Source: Chromera velia
Taxonomy: Eukaryota; Sar; Chromeraceae
NCBI GenBank assembly: GCA_018398765.1
Contig: JAHBMJ010002293.1
Location: 76,863-94,362, forward strand
DNA length: 17,500 bases
Direction of reading: 5' to 3'
Shown here: positions 1 through 8,099 of the stretch, piece after piece
Numbering within the stretch: the stretch's first letter is position 1
Layout: each line of letters begins with the position of its first letter
Notes under the pieces: generated by a model
Seen by the model: only the letters and a program-made list of their open reading frames with translations
The model's database searches: none
Told to the model about the DNA's origin: nothing
Program-made: the position numbers and the translations under genes

Positions 1-260
1 GGGGGGAACAGAACTGATAATTGATTTGAAGAACACCTCCTTCTTGCCATGAACAGAAAATCTGAAAGCACTCAGGTCCAACCGGTTTCGGGCTTATCAA
101 GCCTTGTCATGGACAACGCTATACAGAGTTCTAAGCTCATGACTGAAGTCTTTGGCTGAAATCACTTAGATACTCTTCTGCTTGTTGATGCTAGACTAGC
201 AAGAAACAGAGGCAGTTCGAGCTTCTTTCCAGAAACAATACATCGTTGTTAATCAGAGAC

Positions 261-338
261 GGTAGCCCTAGCGGTAGCCACTTTTTTTTGAAGCCACGTC
301 GCGGTAGCCACCTTTTTTCGGAAGCCACCTTTTTTTGG
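261..338. repeat. Short degenerate tandem motif (ggtagccac / gaagccacc + T-tract)
   Basis: The unit gcggtagccac followed by a run of T recurs near 271 and 301, and a related unit, gaagccac followed by T's, recurs near 290 and 321. On the minus strand the units would encode a short Lys/Gly/Tyr/Arg-rich repeat. This is a small irregular tandem array of unknown role. Confidence 0.6.
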
Positions 339-549
339 TACGACACCGGGTTCTATATCTATGCGTGGTGCTAAGGGGCATGGGCGGGCCCGCTTGTCTA
401 TTTTCGCTAAATACAGAACATTTAAATAAAACGAAATCATTTATTTCTACAATTGAAGAGGCTGGAGCTAAGTAGAAGCCTGTACGTTTGTCAGTACTTC
501 TATATAAATTACCTTTCATGGGGGTATACATCACATCAAAATTAAGATC

Positions 550-579
550 TTTTAATTCTTCCTGCAGGAAGAATTAAAA
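550..579. repeat. Perfect 30-bp palindrome
   Basis: The arm ttttaattctt, the self-complementary centre cctgcagg and the arm aagaattaaaa form a perfect palindrome with no spacer. The symmetry ends at 549/580. It lies 3' of the retroelement remnant on the minus strand. It could be a terminator-like or terminal structure of that element, or chance. I cannot assign a function. Confidence 0.75.
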
Positions 580-732
580 ACATCCCCATGAAGGTCCAGC
601 TGATTATTATATGACAGCAGCTGCTGAAACACAAATTAATATTCACTCACAATTGATTACTTCCAAAAACATTTATTAATTTTCATTTTTGAGTCCATGT
701 CTAGCTGCCTGTTTCTTTCTGATGTTTTTCTT

Positions 733-3373
733 CTATTCACTTTTTAACATAGAGAGCAGGTTTGGAGGGTTGCATCGTGCAACCATAATGCGGCAAGCAG
801 TCTTTTTTTGGAGCTGATGTCTAAAAAAACCAACAACAAGATCTAGTTGAGTAGATCCTTGTACCTTAAAGAAGAGATCATTAGATCTTTTCTGCGTGCT
901 TGTTGCTTCTTTCAAGGGGTTATCGGCATTTTGCACAGCTTGCACTGCTTCAAGTCTTAATCGGTCAATAGAGGTGAGGACTTTCTTTCTTTCTTTCTCT
1001 CTGTCTGCGAACTTGACTCTGCTTGCTTCTTAGAGAAGGACGGGGAGGGGGTATCTCTTCCATATAAAATGCAGGAGAACCTCAACCTGCTCCTTCCTGA
1101 AAACTGCTTCACGTGTACAGAGACGCAGATGTTAGATTAATTCTGCTCCCACCAGTGATAGTTTCGTTCGCTTTCTGTACGCTGATGTCTATGCCAGATA
1201 TTGATGTGCATTCAGTGCCTTCATATGAGGATAAACCTCCAAGGCAATGAATTCCCCCTCCTAGCGTGCTGCCCACAGCTCTACATCAAGGTGGATGATG
1301 AGTATATGGAATAAGTCTTTTGCTGCCACTATTGAGTAACTGCCAAAGCGCGAACGTGTGTATGGGTCTATGCATGTGAAGAAGGTGTCAAGAAAAGAAA
1401 CTAGAGCTTCCTTTGTGTTCTTAATCGATTCAAACAATGCATCATCAATGTAACGGTCATATTCATTCAAGGCAGAGGGCCTGCTGTCACTGAACAGAAA
1501 ACTTTTGAATGCACGCGCCAACACCAGCTTCGCTATCTCCCCACCTACCGAAGAACCCATTAGCAGACCCCCTTTCTGTTTAAAAAAAGAAATGTTCCCT
1601 TCTTTGTTGGTATACTAAAATACAACATATAGTAGAAGCCGAAACATAGCTCTCCAAATGGCAAGGAATTGATTCTCTCTCCATTCTTTTGGCTCATAGG
1701 GCGAGCGTTCTTTCTCTATGTGCGGGAGCATGTTCCTGCAGAAAAACTCTTTGTTCTCGTTCAAAACTTTGAACAGAACTTCAACAATTTTCAACTAGTC
1801 CAAGGAGGTGTATAGGGAAGAAACATCAGCAGTGGCAAAGAAGGAAAAAGCGTGAATTCTTTTCCCTTCGTACTTTCTAGCTACCTCTGCAGATGCGATT
1901 ATGTGCTGGCTATGTGCTGTAGAAAAGGCTGTAGTGCAATGGACACAATGTGATATAGAAGAAAGAAGAGTGAGGAGCAGAGAGGGATGATTGGACACCC
2001 CACGATCGGGTTTTTATGGATCTTGATAATCATAAAGAATTTCAAAGAGCGTGGCGTGCTCGATCTGCGCTGCCGTTTCCTTCCTTACATACAGAGAGAA
2101 AGACAAATCAAGGAATTCAAGGCAGTCGGCCAGTTCGTGCACAAGTTTCAGGGCTTTCTTGTCATACCAGACTAGGCCGATTGCACCCACTCCCATTCCC
2201 TTGTCCGTTATTCCCACCCTTACCCTCATGCTGAGCATTTCTATTGCATTCATCGCATGAGGAGAAAGGTTGGATTTGGCAGGCGGAAAGAGAGAGGGAC
2301 CCATCTCATACATTGTATCGATCAGAGGTTTGACTGACAATGGTCAATGTCTTTCTTGTCCATCCATCGACCCAAAGAGGAGAAAAGACGCGGCAGGCCT
2401 TCATTTGTTCTTCCTCGCTTCTCAAAGAAATTCTTCCATTCTGCTGTGCAAGCCAGCTCGTTCAGACTACTTTCGAGTTTAAAAATTCCGATTGCAATTT
2501 GTGTAGAGGCATTGGAGCACTTACTAGAAACTTTGCCCCCCGTGTAAGGAGCTCTTTCTCTGTAGAGGAAAGCTCGCTGGGTTCGATACCAATCGCATGC
2601 CAACACGATAGCAGAAGGTTTGCCTCTGCAGTCGGAATAGGGAGTCTCAGCCAGGTCTCATTCATGAAACTCTTCACAATCTTTTCTTTCCCCTTTTCCG
2701 TTTCCGCTCTCATAAGTCTCATAACACATTTATACCAAAGATCAGCGTGGTTGATCCTTTTCCAGTCTGTGGAAGTCTCATTGGAAAAGATTCGTGAATG
2801 TGGATGAGAAAAAGACGACAAATGAGCCGTTTTCGACAGGGAGGAAATAAGAGGGGAGGAAAAAGAAGAGGAAGAGGGGAGAGCCTGACGAGATGAGGCG
2901 AGGGCTGCAACAGCATCATTTGAAACATTCTCTTCTAGATAGAGGGCATTCACATAGAAAGACCGTACACAGAAACTCATGGAGGATGAATTTGGCAGTA
3001 GGACAGAAAGCATTGGATATAAGACGAACAGTTTCTGAGAGTAGAGAGGAGAAGGGAAATAAGGGCGGAAGAGTGGATAGAAAGGTCGAATGTGAATCCT
3101 GTCATGGGTTTCTCTTTCGATCCTTGGAGATGAAGGGAGTTTAACCCCTTCCTCCCCTACCTTCTCTGAGTGACCCTCGAACGGACCCTCGAAAAGAACC
3201 ATGAAAGGCTCCCCGACTACCTCCTCTCCCCCTAGGCCTGCCTCGTCCCCCCCATCTACCTCTGTTTTGTTGGTTCTGTTAACAGTTTTCAACAATAAGA
3301 AAAACGGCATAAAACTCATAAAATTTGTATGGCAGCCTATGTTTCTAGAAATGATATAAAAAATCTGTTCCAT
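733..3373 (-). pseudogene. Decayed Penelope-like retroelement reverse transcriptase
   Basis: On the minus strand, from 3373 downward, the fragments follow the order of a Penelope-like (PLE) reverse transcriptase. First comes a Ser-rich N-terminus with the family-type segment LSSTEKELLTRGAKF. A shifted frame near 2520-2340 carries an EWKNFF segment. Then follow SNLSPHAMNAIEML and ITDKGMGVG (2340-2014), motif A as FFATADVSSLYTSLD (about 1842-1798), the Q-x-x-G-x-x-MGSS block near 1560, the catalytic YIDD at 1441-1452, and a thumb-like segment ending in NPPNLLSMLKSE (733). From 2340 to 733 the frame never shifts but is cut by stops at 2014, 1795, 1615, 1261, 1189, 1132, 1030 and 733. Two frameshifts separate the N-terminal part. 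No GIY-YIG endonuclease is visible, so the copy is either of an endonuclease-less type or truncated. It is a dead copy. The family call rests on motif recognition and the exact boundaries are uncertain. Confidence 0.8.
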
Positions 3374-3603
3374 AGTTCTTTTTTTATCATTTCAACGTTT
3401 TTTTACACAAAGTTTCAGCTTCTAACTCCTTACCAATTATGAGAACAAGTATTTGCGGAAAAGTGCTGGTCTCCTATATGCAGAAGGGGGGCAAAAAGCA
3501 CCCCACTCACCCCCGGTATGCGATACGTCTGGATAACACCAGGTAATGCCTAGTAACACCCCTACCCTGACTCTACCTAAGTCTAGCCCTGACTGTATGT
3601 GAG

Positions 3604-3848
3604 TGCAACAACCTCCCTGAACCTAAGTGCCACTTAAAAAAATATAATCAAGATGATCTTTATCTGCGGCATCGTTTTCAAGAGACCGTCCACGCCTGTG
3701 GCATAGATGGTCAGGACACCATTCAGATATGTGGCTTTGGCTTTCAAAACACCATAAATAATCCGTGCCTGCGCCGCGGACTTTCAAGCTTATCCAAAAA
3801 TGCAGCTTAAACTTTCAAGTGGTAGTTAGGTTCAGGGAGGTTAGTGCA
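3604..3848. mobile_element. MITE-like / foldback element with 32-bp imperfect inverted repeats
   Basis: Positions 3604-3635 and the reverse complement of 3817-3848 match at 28 of 32 bases by direct comparison. Both arms contain the core acctccctgaaccta. They flank about 181 bp with no coding potential. I see no clear target-site duplication outside the arms. This arrangement fits a small non-autonomous transposable element or foldback sequence. Copies elsewhere in the genome would be needed to prove mobility. Confidence 0.55.
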
Positions 3849-3906
3849 ACTTTCTGCGTGGCTTCAATCAGCTACATATAGCATGGCACTGCGTGAACCA
3901 GTTATA

Positions 3907-3953
3907 ATTTTTCTTGCTTTCCGGGGCTGTTCGCAAGCTTGCTTGTGTCAGAT
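3907..3953 (+). repeat. Dispersed 47-bp direct repeat, copy A
   Basis: This 47-bp sequence, beginning atttttcttgctttccgggg, recurs at 4426-4472 with three substitutions. The core gctttccggggc also occurs alone at 3999-4010 and inverted at 4158-4169, so the surroundings are a mosaic of related pieces. Confidence 0.75.
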
Positions 3954-3973
3954 GTTTCTGACGTGAGCAAGCT
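3936..3973. repeat. Imperfect hairpin within repeat copy A
   Basis: The arms 3936-3952 and 3957-3973 are complementary at 15 of 17 positions around a 4-base loop. The duplicated copy B (4426-4472) keeps only the left arm, so the hairpin is specific to copy A. Confidence 0.65.
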
Positions 3974-4016
3974 AAGTGCCCCATGCACCACGCTATACGC
4001 TTTCCGGGGCCATGGA

Positions 4017-4047
4017 TGCATGCATGCATTCGATCATGCATGCATGC
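4017..4047. promoter_or_regulatory. TGCATGCA cluster
   Basis: Two runs of the palindromic TGCA repeat lie at 4017-4028 and 4037-4047. GCATGC-type motifs are known ApiAP2 binding elements in apicomplexans. Whether these act as binding sites or are simple (TGCA)n microsatellites cannot be told from the sequence. Confidence 0.4.
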
Positions 4048-4083
4048 GCACATACATTTTTTTTTTTTTTGATTGGCTAAATG

Positions 4084-4089
<6 letters not shown>

Positions 4090-4116
<27 letters not shown>
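4090..4116. repeat. (AT)n microsatellite
   Basis: This is a pure alternating AT run. A second one lies at about 4507-4526. Both abut TGCATGCA motifs. Confidence 0.9.
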
Positions 4117-4210
4117 GCATGACCAATACATGCGAGAGACGATAAGAAATGGGCCAGGCCCCGGAAAGCGAAGCGGGGGGCACTTACAAAACAGAAATAC
4201 CCCAGCCCAC

Positions 4211-4225
4211 GCATGCATGCATGCA
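4211..4225. promoter_or_regulatory. TGCATGCA run
   Basis: This is a continuous TGCA tetranucleotide run of the same type as at 4017-4047, about 530 bp upstream of the transporter start codon. Its regulatory role is inferred only from the motif. Confidence 0.3.
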
Positions 4226-4299
4226 GTGTCTTTCACCAAAAACCCGGCCCCGAAAGGCTGATTTGCGCTATGCGTGCGTCAGATGGGTTTAATTTTGTT

Positions 4300-4328
4300 T
4301 ACCCCCGGGCTTTTTTCCCGGGGGGGTA
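4300..4328. repeat. GC-rich hairpin
   Basis: The arm tacccccggg is complementary to cccgggggggta, apart from two extra G's, with a gctttttt-type loop between them. It is followed at once by a similar smaller arrangement, cgcggcttttcccgcg, at about 4338-4353. Role unknown. Confidence 0.6.
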
Positions 4329-4425
4329 GGAGAGTATCGCGGCTTTTCCCGCGGGGGAGGGGGGGGGAGTCGGCGTGACCGCCCGCGCGGTCGACTGGCC
4401 GGCGTGCGTCAATCGTGCAATTCTC

Positions 4426-4472
4426 ATTTTTCTTGCTTTCCGGGGCCGTTTGCAAGCTTGCTTGCGTCAGAT
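4426..4472 (+). repeat. Dispersed 47-bp direct repeat, copy B
   Basis: This is the second copy of the repeat at 3907-3953, with three mismatches in 47 bases. It runs directly into a TGCATGCA run (4476-4489) and an (AT)n tract, a different flank from copy A. Confidence 0.75.
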
Positions 4473-4475
4473 ATA

Positions 4476-4489
4476 TGCATGCATGCATG
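4476..4489. promoter_or_regulatory. TGCATGCA run upstream of transporter
   Basis: This is the run nearest the transporter, about 260 bp before its start codon. If GCATGC-type elements are used in this organism, this is the most plausible regulatory copy for that gene. Confidence 0.35.
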
Positions 4490-4748
4490 GGATATATTGG
4501 AGAGACATATATATATATATATATATGCACTATTAATTAAAAGAGAATGCCAGCACGCTCTATGTACTCATTCAATTCACATGGGAGTGTGATCGCATTG
4601 AGGATCTTCGATCTCCAGCTATAGGAGGATGGGCATGGAGCCGAATTGACTTGAGACACTCGCACTTCGTACGTGCGTACTCCGCAAGACGTCTCTTGTA
4701 TTCCGTTTTTCAGTGTACCCCAGTTCGCTCACGACCAAGGCTGTATTG

Positions 4749-6608
4749 ATGCAGGTCACAGGACAGCTCTTGGAGGAGGGGCTCGGATCCACGGCGCCTG
4801 CGCCAGGGGACACCATGACGCCTCCAAACGTGGGTTGTGTGAGTAAGAGGGAGCAGGGGGCTCACGGCATTTGTATAGACGGTTCGACTACTGCATCGGA
4901 AAATCAATCCACAGCCCACCAGCCCCGGCCTCTTGCTTTGTGGGAGGCTGCTCTTCATCTGATCAAGGGCAATCTTGGCCCAGGGCTCATCGCAATGCCG
5001 CTGCAGTTTGCAATCGTCGGGCCAGGTGTCGGGCTGTGCGTCCTGGCGCTTGTGGCACTGCAGGGACTCTTCTGCATGTGGCTGCTCGTGAAGACGCAGC
5101 AGAGGGCTATGAAATGTCGAGCTGTACGGGCACGTCTCCACAGCAGTAGGAGCTTGTCTGTCGGGTCCCCTCCCTCCTCTCCACAATGTGGAAGTGGCAG
5201 TTCCAGTCCTTCAGACTCCCCAGTAGCTGCATTGAATTTTGAATCCGAATCGAACTTCAATTCCGTTCCGTCCATCACGCCCACCCCTCTGACTTTTGAA
5301 GATTTGGGGTGTCTTGCCTTTGGGGGGGCTGGTCGTTTTGCAGTCGAATCGTTCATTTTGGGGCTGCAGTTAGGTATTTGCTCCATCTACATATCCCTGG
5401 TGGCCGAGAATCTAATGAAGCCCCTGCCGGGAGGGTATGTCTTCCCATTTGTTGACCGGTGGCACGCAGTGCTGTCTGCCTATGTGCCCTGCCTGTTACT
5501 CTCATTACTCCCTGACCTTTCCGGTCTCTGGCCCATTTCCACTTTTGGAACATGCGCAATGCTGCTGGCGTTGGGAAGCGCAGCAGGAGCTGCAATCTAC
5601 CAGTTGACTCTTGTAGGTGAGATGCCTGCGCTAATGCCGTCTGGACCATCCGACTCCCACCGCCCACTTTTTCTCAGTTTTGCTTCCTGCGCCGCCGCCA
5701 CATTCTACGCTTTCGAGGGAATGTCAATCGTCATCCCAATCGGTAACGCGGTTGATAAGGCACTCACCCCTAGGTACCCCTCCATTGTCCTGGGTGCGAT
5801 GGGGTTTGTGGCTGTGTTCTTCGCCGTTGTCGCTGCAGTGACTGCGATGGCATTCCCAGAACTGGCAGGGGAAGATGAGGCGTCCATTACTGCTTTCCTG
5901 GCCTCGCGGTATGCGGGGACAGACACTGTGGGGACGTTTTTTGCTTCGTGCAATCTTGTTGTTACGGCTGCAGTGCTTGCAACCTTCCCACTGCAGCTGA
6001 CCCCCGCTGCTTTCCTTCTCGACTCAAAATTTCGTCTAACGTCCCTACATGCACGGCTGCTGAGTCGCATTCTGATCACAACCTTCTGCTGCCTCCTTGT
6101 TCTTCTCGTTGAAGATCTGGCTGTGTTGATCAACCTCGTCGGGGCAGTCACCAACACCGCCCTCGCTCTTCTGCCTGCTGTCATCCACGCACGCTTCCTG
6201 CTTGCTCTACCTGGATTTCGTGATGCCGACACCGCCGCCGTGCATTCTCACTCGGGGGTACCCGAAAGGCCCCGTTCCCCATCCCCCCCCTCCGCTTCCC
6301 TTCTAGAGCCTCTCGAGTTGGAGGCACCCTCGGCAGAGTCTCCAGACAGATTGCCGCCAGGCACAGGAAGTGCTAACCCCCTGATGGAGCATACCGCAGG
6401 ACCGCGCCCGTCTGAATTGGTGGAAGGTCCGCCTCAGGCTGTCAGCCATGAGAGGCCTTTCTCGTGTGCTGAGTGTTTGTCGCTACTCGCAGATGGCGTG
6501 GTCGTTGTATTTTGCGTTGGATTGATGGTGAGTGGCGTGGCAGCAGAGGCATGGGCATTGGCCAAGCACCATGAAGGAGCAGAGCACATGCAGATAGCAA
6601 GACTTTGA
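4749..6608 (+). CDS. Amino acid transporter, AAAP family (SLC36/AVT3-like)
   Basis: This is a single uninterrupted frame of 619 residues. The first in-frame ATG is at 4749, after an upstream in-frame TGA at 4647-4649. The predicted role is movement of neutral amino acids across a plasma or vacuolar/lysosomal membrane, probably driven by protons. This role is known for the family and is not shown here. The family signature is the TM1 segment LIKGNLGPGLIAMP (residues 71-84), then the TM3 region QLGICSIYISLVAENL (207-222) and TM6 with FEGMSIVIPIGNAV (322-335). I count about 11 hydrophobic segments: 66-88, 93-114, 198-220, 240-256, 260-284, 305-330, 345-370, 392-418, 438-456, 457-484 and 577-598. 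Unusual points are a Ser/Pro-rich insertion between TM2 and TM3 (about 122-180) and a Pro/Ser-rich loop of some 90 residues before the last helix. A pyrimidine-rich AG ends at 4712, so a 5' UTR intron is possible. The neighbouring gene on the right is convergent. Confidence 0.88.
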   Translation: MQVTGQLLEEGLGSTAPAPGDTMTPPNVGCVSKREQGAHGICIDGSTTASENQSTAHQPRPLALWEAALHLIKGNLGPGLIAMPLQFAIVGPGVGLCVLALVALQGLFCMWLLVKTQQRAMKCRAVRARLHSSRSLSVGSPPSSPQCGSGSSSPSDSPVAALNFESESNFNSVPSITPTPLTFEDLGCLAFGGAGRFAVESFILGLQLGICSIYISLVAENLMKPLPGGYVFPFVDRWHAVLSAYVPCLLLSLLPDLSGLWPISTFGTCAMLLALGSAAGAAIYQLTLVGEMPALMPSGPSDSHRPLFLSFASCAAATFYAFEGMSIVIPIGNAVDKALTPRYPSIVLGAMGFVAVFFAVVAAVTAMAFPELAGEDEASITAFLASRYAGTDTVGTFFASCNLVVTAAVLATFPLQLTPAAFLLDSKFRLTSLHARLLSRILITTFCCLLVLLVEDLAVLINLVGAVTNTALALLPAVIHARFLLALPGFRDADTAAVHSHSGVPERPRSPSPPSASLLEPLELEAPSAESPDRLPPGTGSANPLMEHTAGPRPSELVEGPPQAVSHERPFSCAECLSLLADGVVVVFCVGLMVSGVAAEAWALAKHHEGAEHMQIARL

Positions 6609-8099
6609 CCACTGTAACATAATATATTGAAAGCATGTGGAGGATTTGACCTGCCACTGCAAAGCGTTAAGTTACACCTGCATGTGGAATCATGTTTGGT
6701 GAATGATTCATCCTGGGATTCACGTCAGTAGTTTTGATACCCCCTTTCTCTCTCTTTTTACCCCCATTTTGCGTGTTGGTTCAATTCATGTTTGTTTTTC
6801 CCTTTGGACGCTTTTTCTCTTTCCTTTTTCTTGTTAGTTTGCTTTAATTGTTCCACTCACTTTATTTCTTCTTTTTTTCGATCTTTTCTTTCTTTCTTTC
6901 TTTCTTTCTTTCCTTCCTTCCTTCCTTCCTTCCTTCCTTTAAATCTTCTTTTTTTCTGTATTTTCCTCCTCATTTCTTTGAAATGCTTTCTTGGGGATCT
7001 CTCTTTCTTGTTCTCTCTCTCTCTCTGTTTTTTTCTTATTGATTGATTGCCAGTGATTCATTGATTGATTCATCAATTTTTGAATTAGTTTCTGAACTAG
7101 TTTCGGAAATATTCAAGTTAAATTTAAATTTTTAACGTTTTTTTTTTATTTTCTTTATTCCAATTCGCGTTCTTCATAAAAAAATTTAAATCAATTTAAA
7201 TTGATCGTTTTTTTTAATTAAATATAAATTTTTTCGAATAAAAATATAGTAGGGACTTTAATAGCCATTTCAAAAGACTTAATACTAAATGTCAGTATGC
7301 AATGGACTGGCCAATGGAAAGTTAAGGTCCTAGCTGAGGTCTTTAGGCTAAGAAGACAGCTGTTTGAGCTAGTGTTTGAGCCTGGTTACTATCGTTGACC
7401 TTATGGATAAAACTAACTTAAATATACATGCGGACTACTAAGGGGACTAAACATGTATGCGGGAAGTGTTGTTAATTTAATTCTTTTCTTTTTCTTGTTT
7501 TTAGTCGATACTAAAATATGACTTTATATTAAAGAGCTTCAAAGTTGTAGTCTAAGTTTTAGTAAGATTTTTAATTTGTGCTACAGTTTATTTTTAAAAT
7601 TATCCAGCTCATGTAGCACTTTAATCATTAAATTTATTTTGAGTCTAAATTTGAGATGAACAAACTATAAATTACATAGAAAAACAATGATTTAAAACAC
7701 ATGAAAGAAAATTATCGTAAGTATAATCCAAAGTATAACAAAGTTGGCAACTATGAATATTTGACAACTTCTTGAGCATCATATTTAAAAAAATGGTTTA
7801 TGTCCTTCCCATGAAGGTTAGCACAGATGGTTTCACGATTGAACGGACAGAGTTTTTCAATGGAAGACCTCAACAAATGATCGAAATTTGAAATTCGACG
7901 ATCGTTTTTGTGGTGCTGGAATGCAATAAAAAGTGCAGCTTGCCAGTGAACTTTTGAGTAAAGCAGTTTTTGCCAATCTGACGGGAGGGGAACGGACAGA
8001 AAAAAGGTCTAAGTAACTCCCTTTCCTCTCCACGATTCTTTCGTGACTTCTTTCGTAATTCTTCCATTCACCTGCTGTACGAGGAAAGACATCATGCTG
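6609..8099. other. Convergent intergenic region, pyrimidine-rich then AT-rich
   Basis: This stretch separates the two convergent genes and must hold both 3' UTRs. The first part (to about 7040) is strongly T/C-rich on the plus strand and includes microsatellites. The part from about 7071 to 7800 is very AT-rich, with a perfect 16-bp palindrome at 7190-7205. I see no coding frame of quality, no RNA gene, and no recognisable organellar gene in the AT-rich part. Confidence 0.6.
6884..6940. repeat. (TTTC)n-(TTCC)n microsatellite
   Basis: A TTTC tetranucleotide run passes directly into a TTCC run, about 280 bp past the transporter stop codon. Confidence 0.9.

Larger units (their letters stand above)
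1..732. other. Gene-free left flank
   Basis: I see no convincing coding region here. The short open frames read through low-complexity sequence. On the minus strand this is the region downstream of the retroelement reverse transcriptase, so it may hold its decayed 3' end, including the reading frame between 268 and 534, which is in the same phase as the RT core. I could not find a GIY-YIG endonuclease signature in that direction. Two structured elements are listed separately. Confidence 0.5.
3972..4188. repeat. Larger imperfect foldback around poly-T and (AT)n
   Basis: A segment running from taagtgcccc through cgctttccggggcc (about 3973-4012) reappears inverted, with gaps, at about 4151-4187. 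Between the arms lie TGCATGCA runs, a 14-T tract and an (AT)n tract. The structure could be a degenerate foldback element. Confidence 0.45.
3374..4748. other. Repeat-rich intergenic block
   Basis: I find no gene here. The block contains a MITE-like inverted repeat, a duplicated 47-bp sequence, two or more hairpins, a 14-T tract (4057-4070), (AT)n tracts, TGCATGCA runs and a G-rich stretch around 4318-4370. Its right end is the upstream region of the transporter gene. The in-frame stop at 4647-4649 and a pyrimidine-rich AG (4691-4712) there resemble a 5' UTR splice acceptor. Confidence 0.6.

Noticed and set aside
2575-2600. GGTTCGATACC resembling a tRNA B-box
   Set aside because: It lies in the retroelement coding region and cannot be folded with a D-arm or acceptor stem nearby.
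2340-2807. Plus-strand frame of 155 codons
   Set aside because: It overlaps the recognisable reverse transcriptase fragments on the minus strand and starts with a non-ATG codon. It has no recognisable motif.
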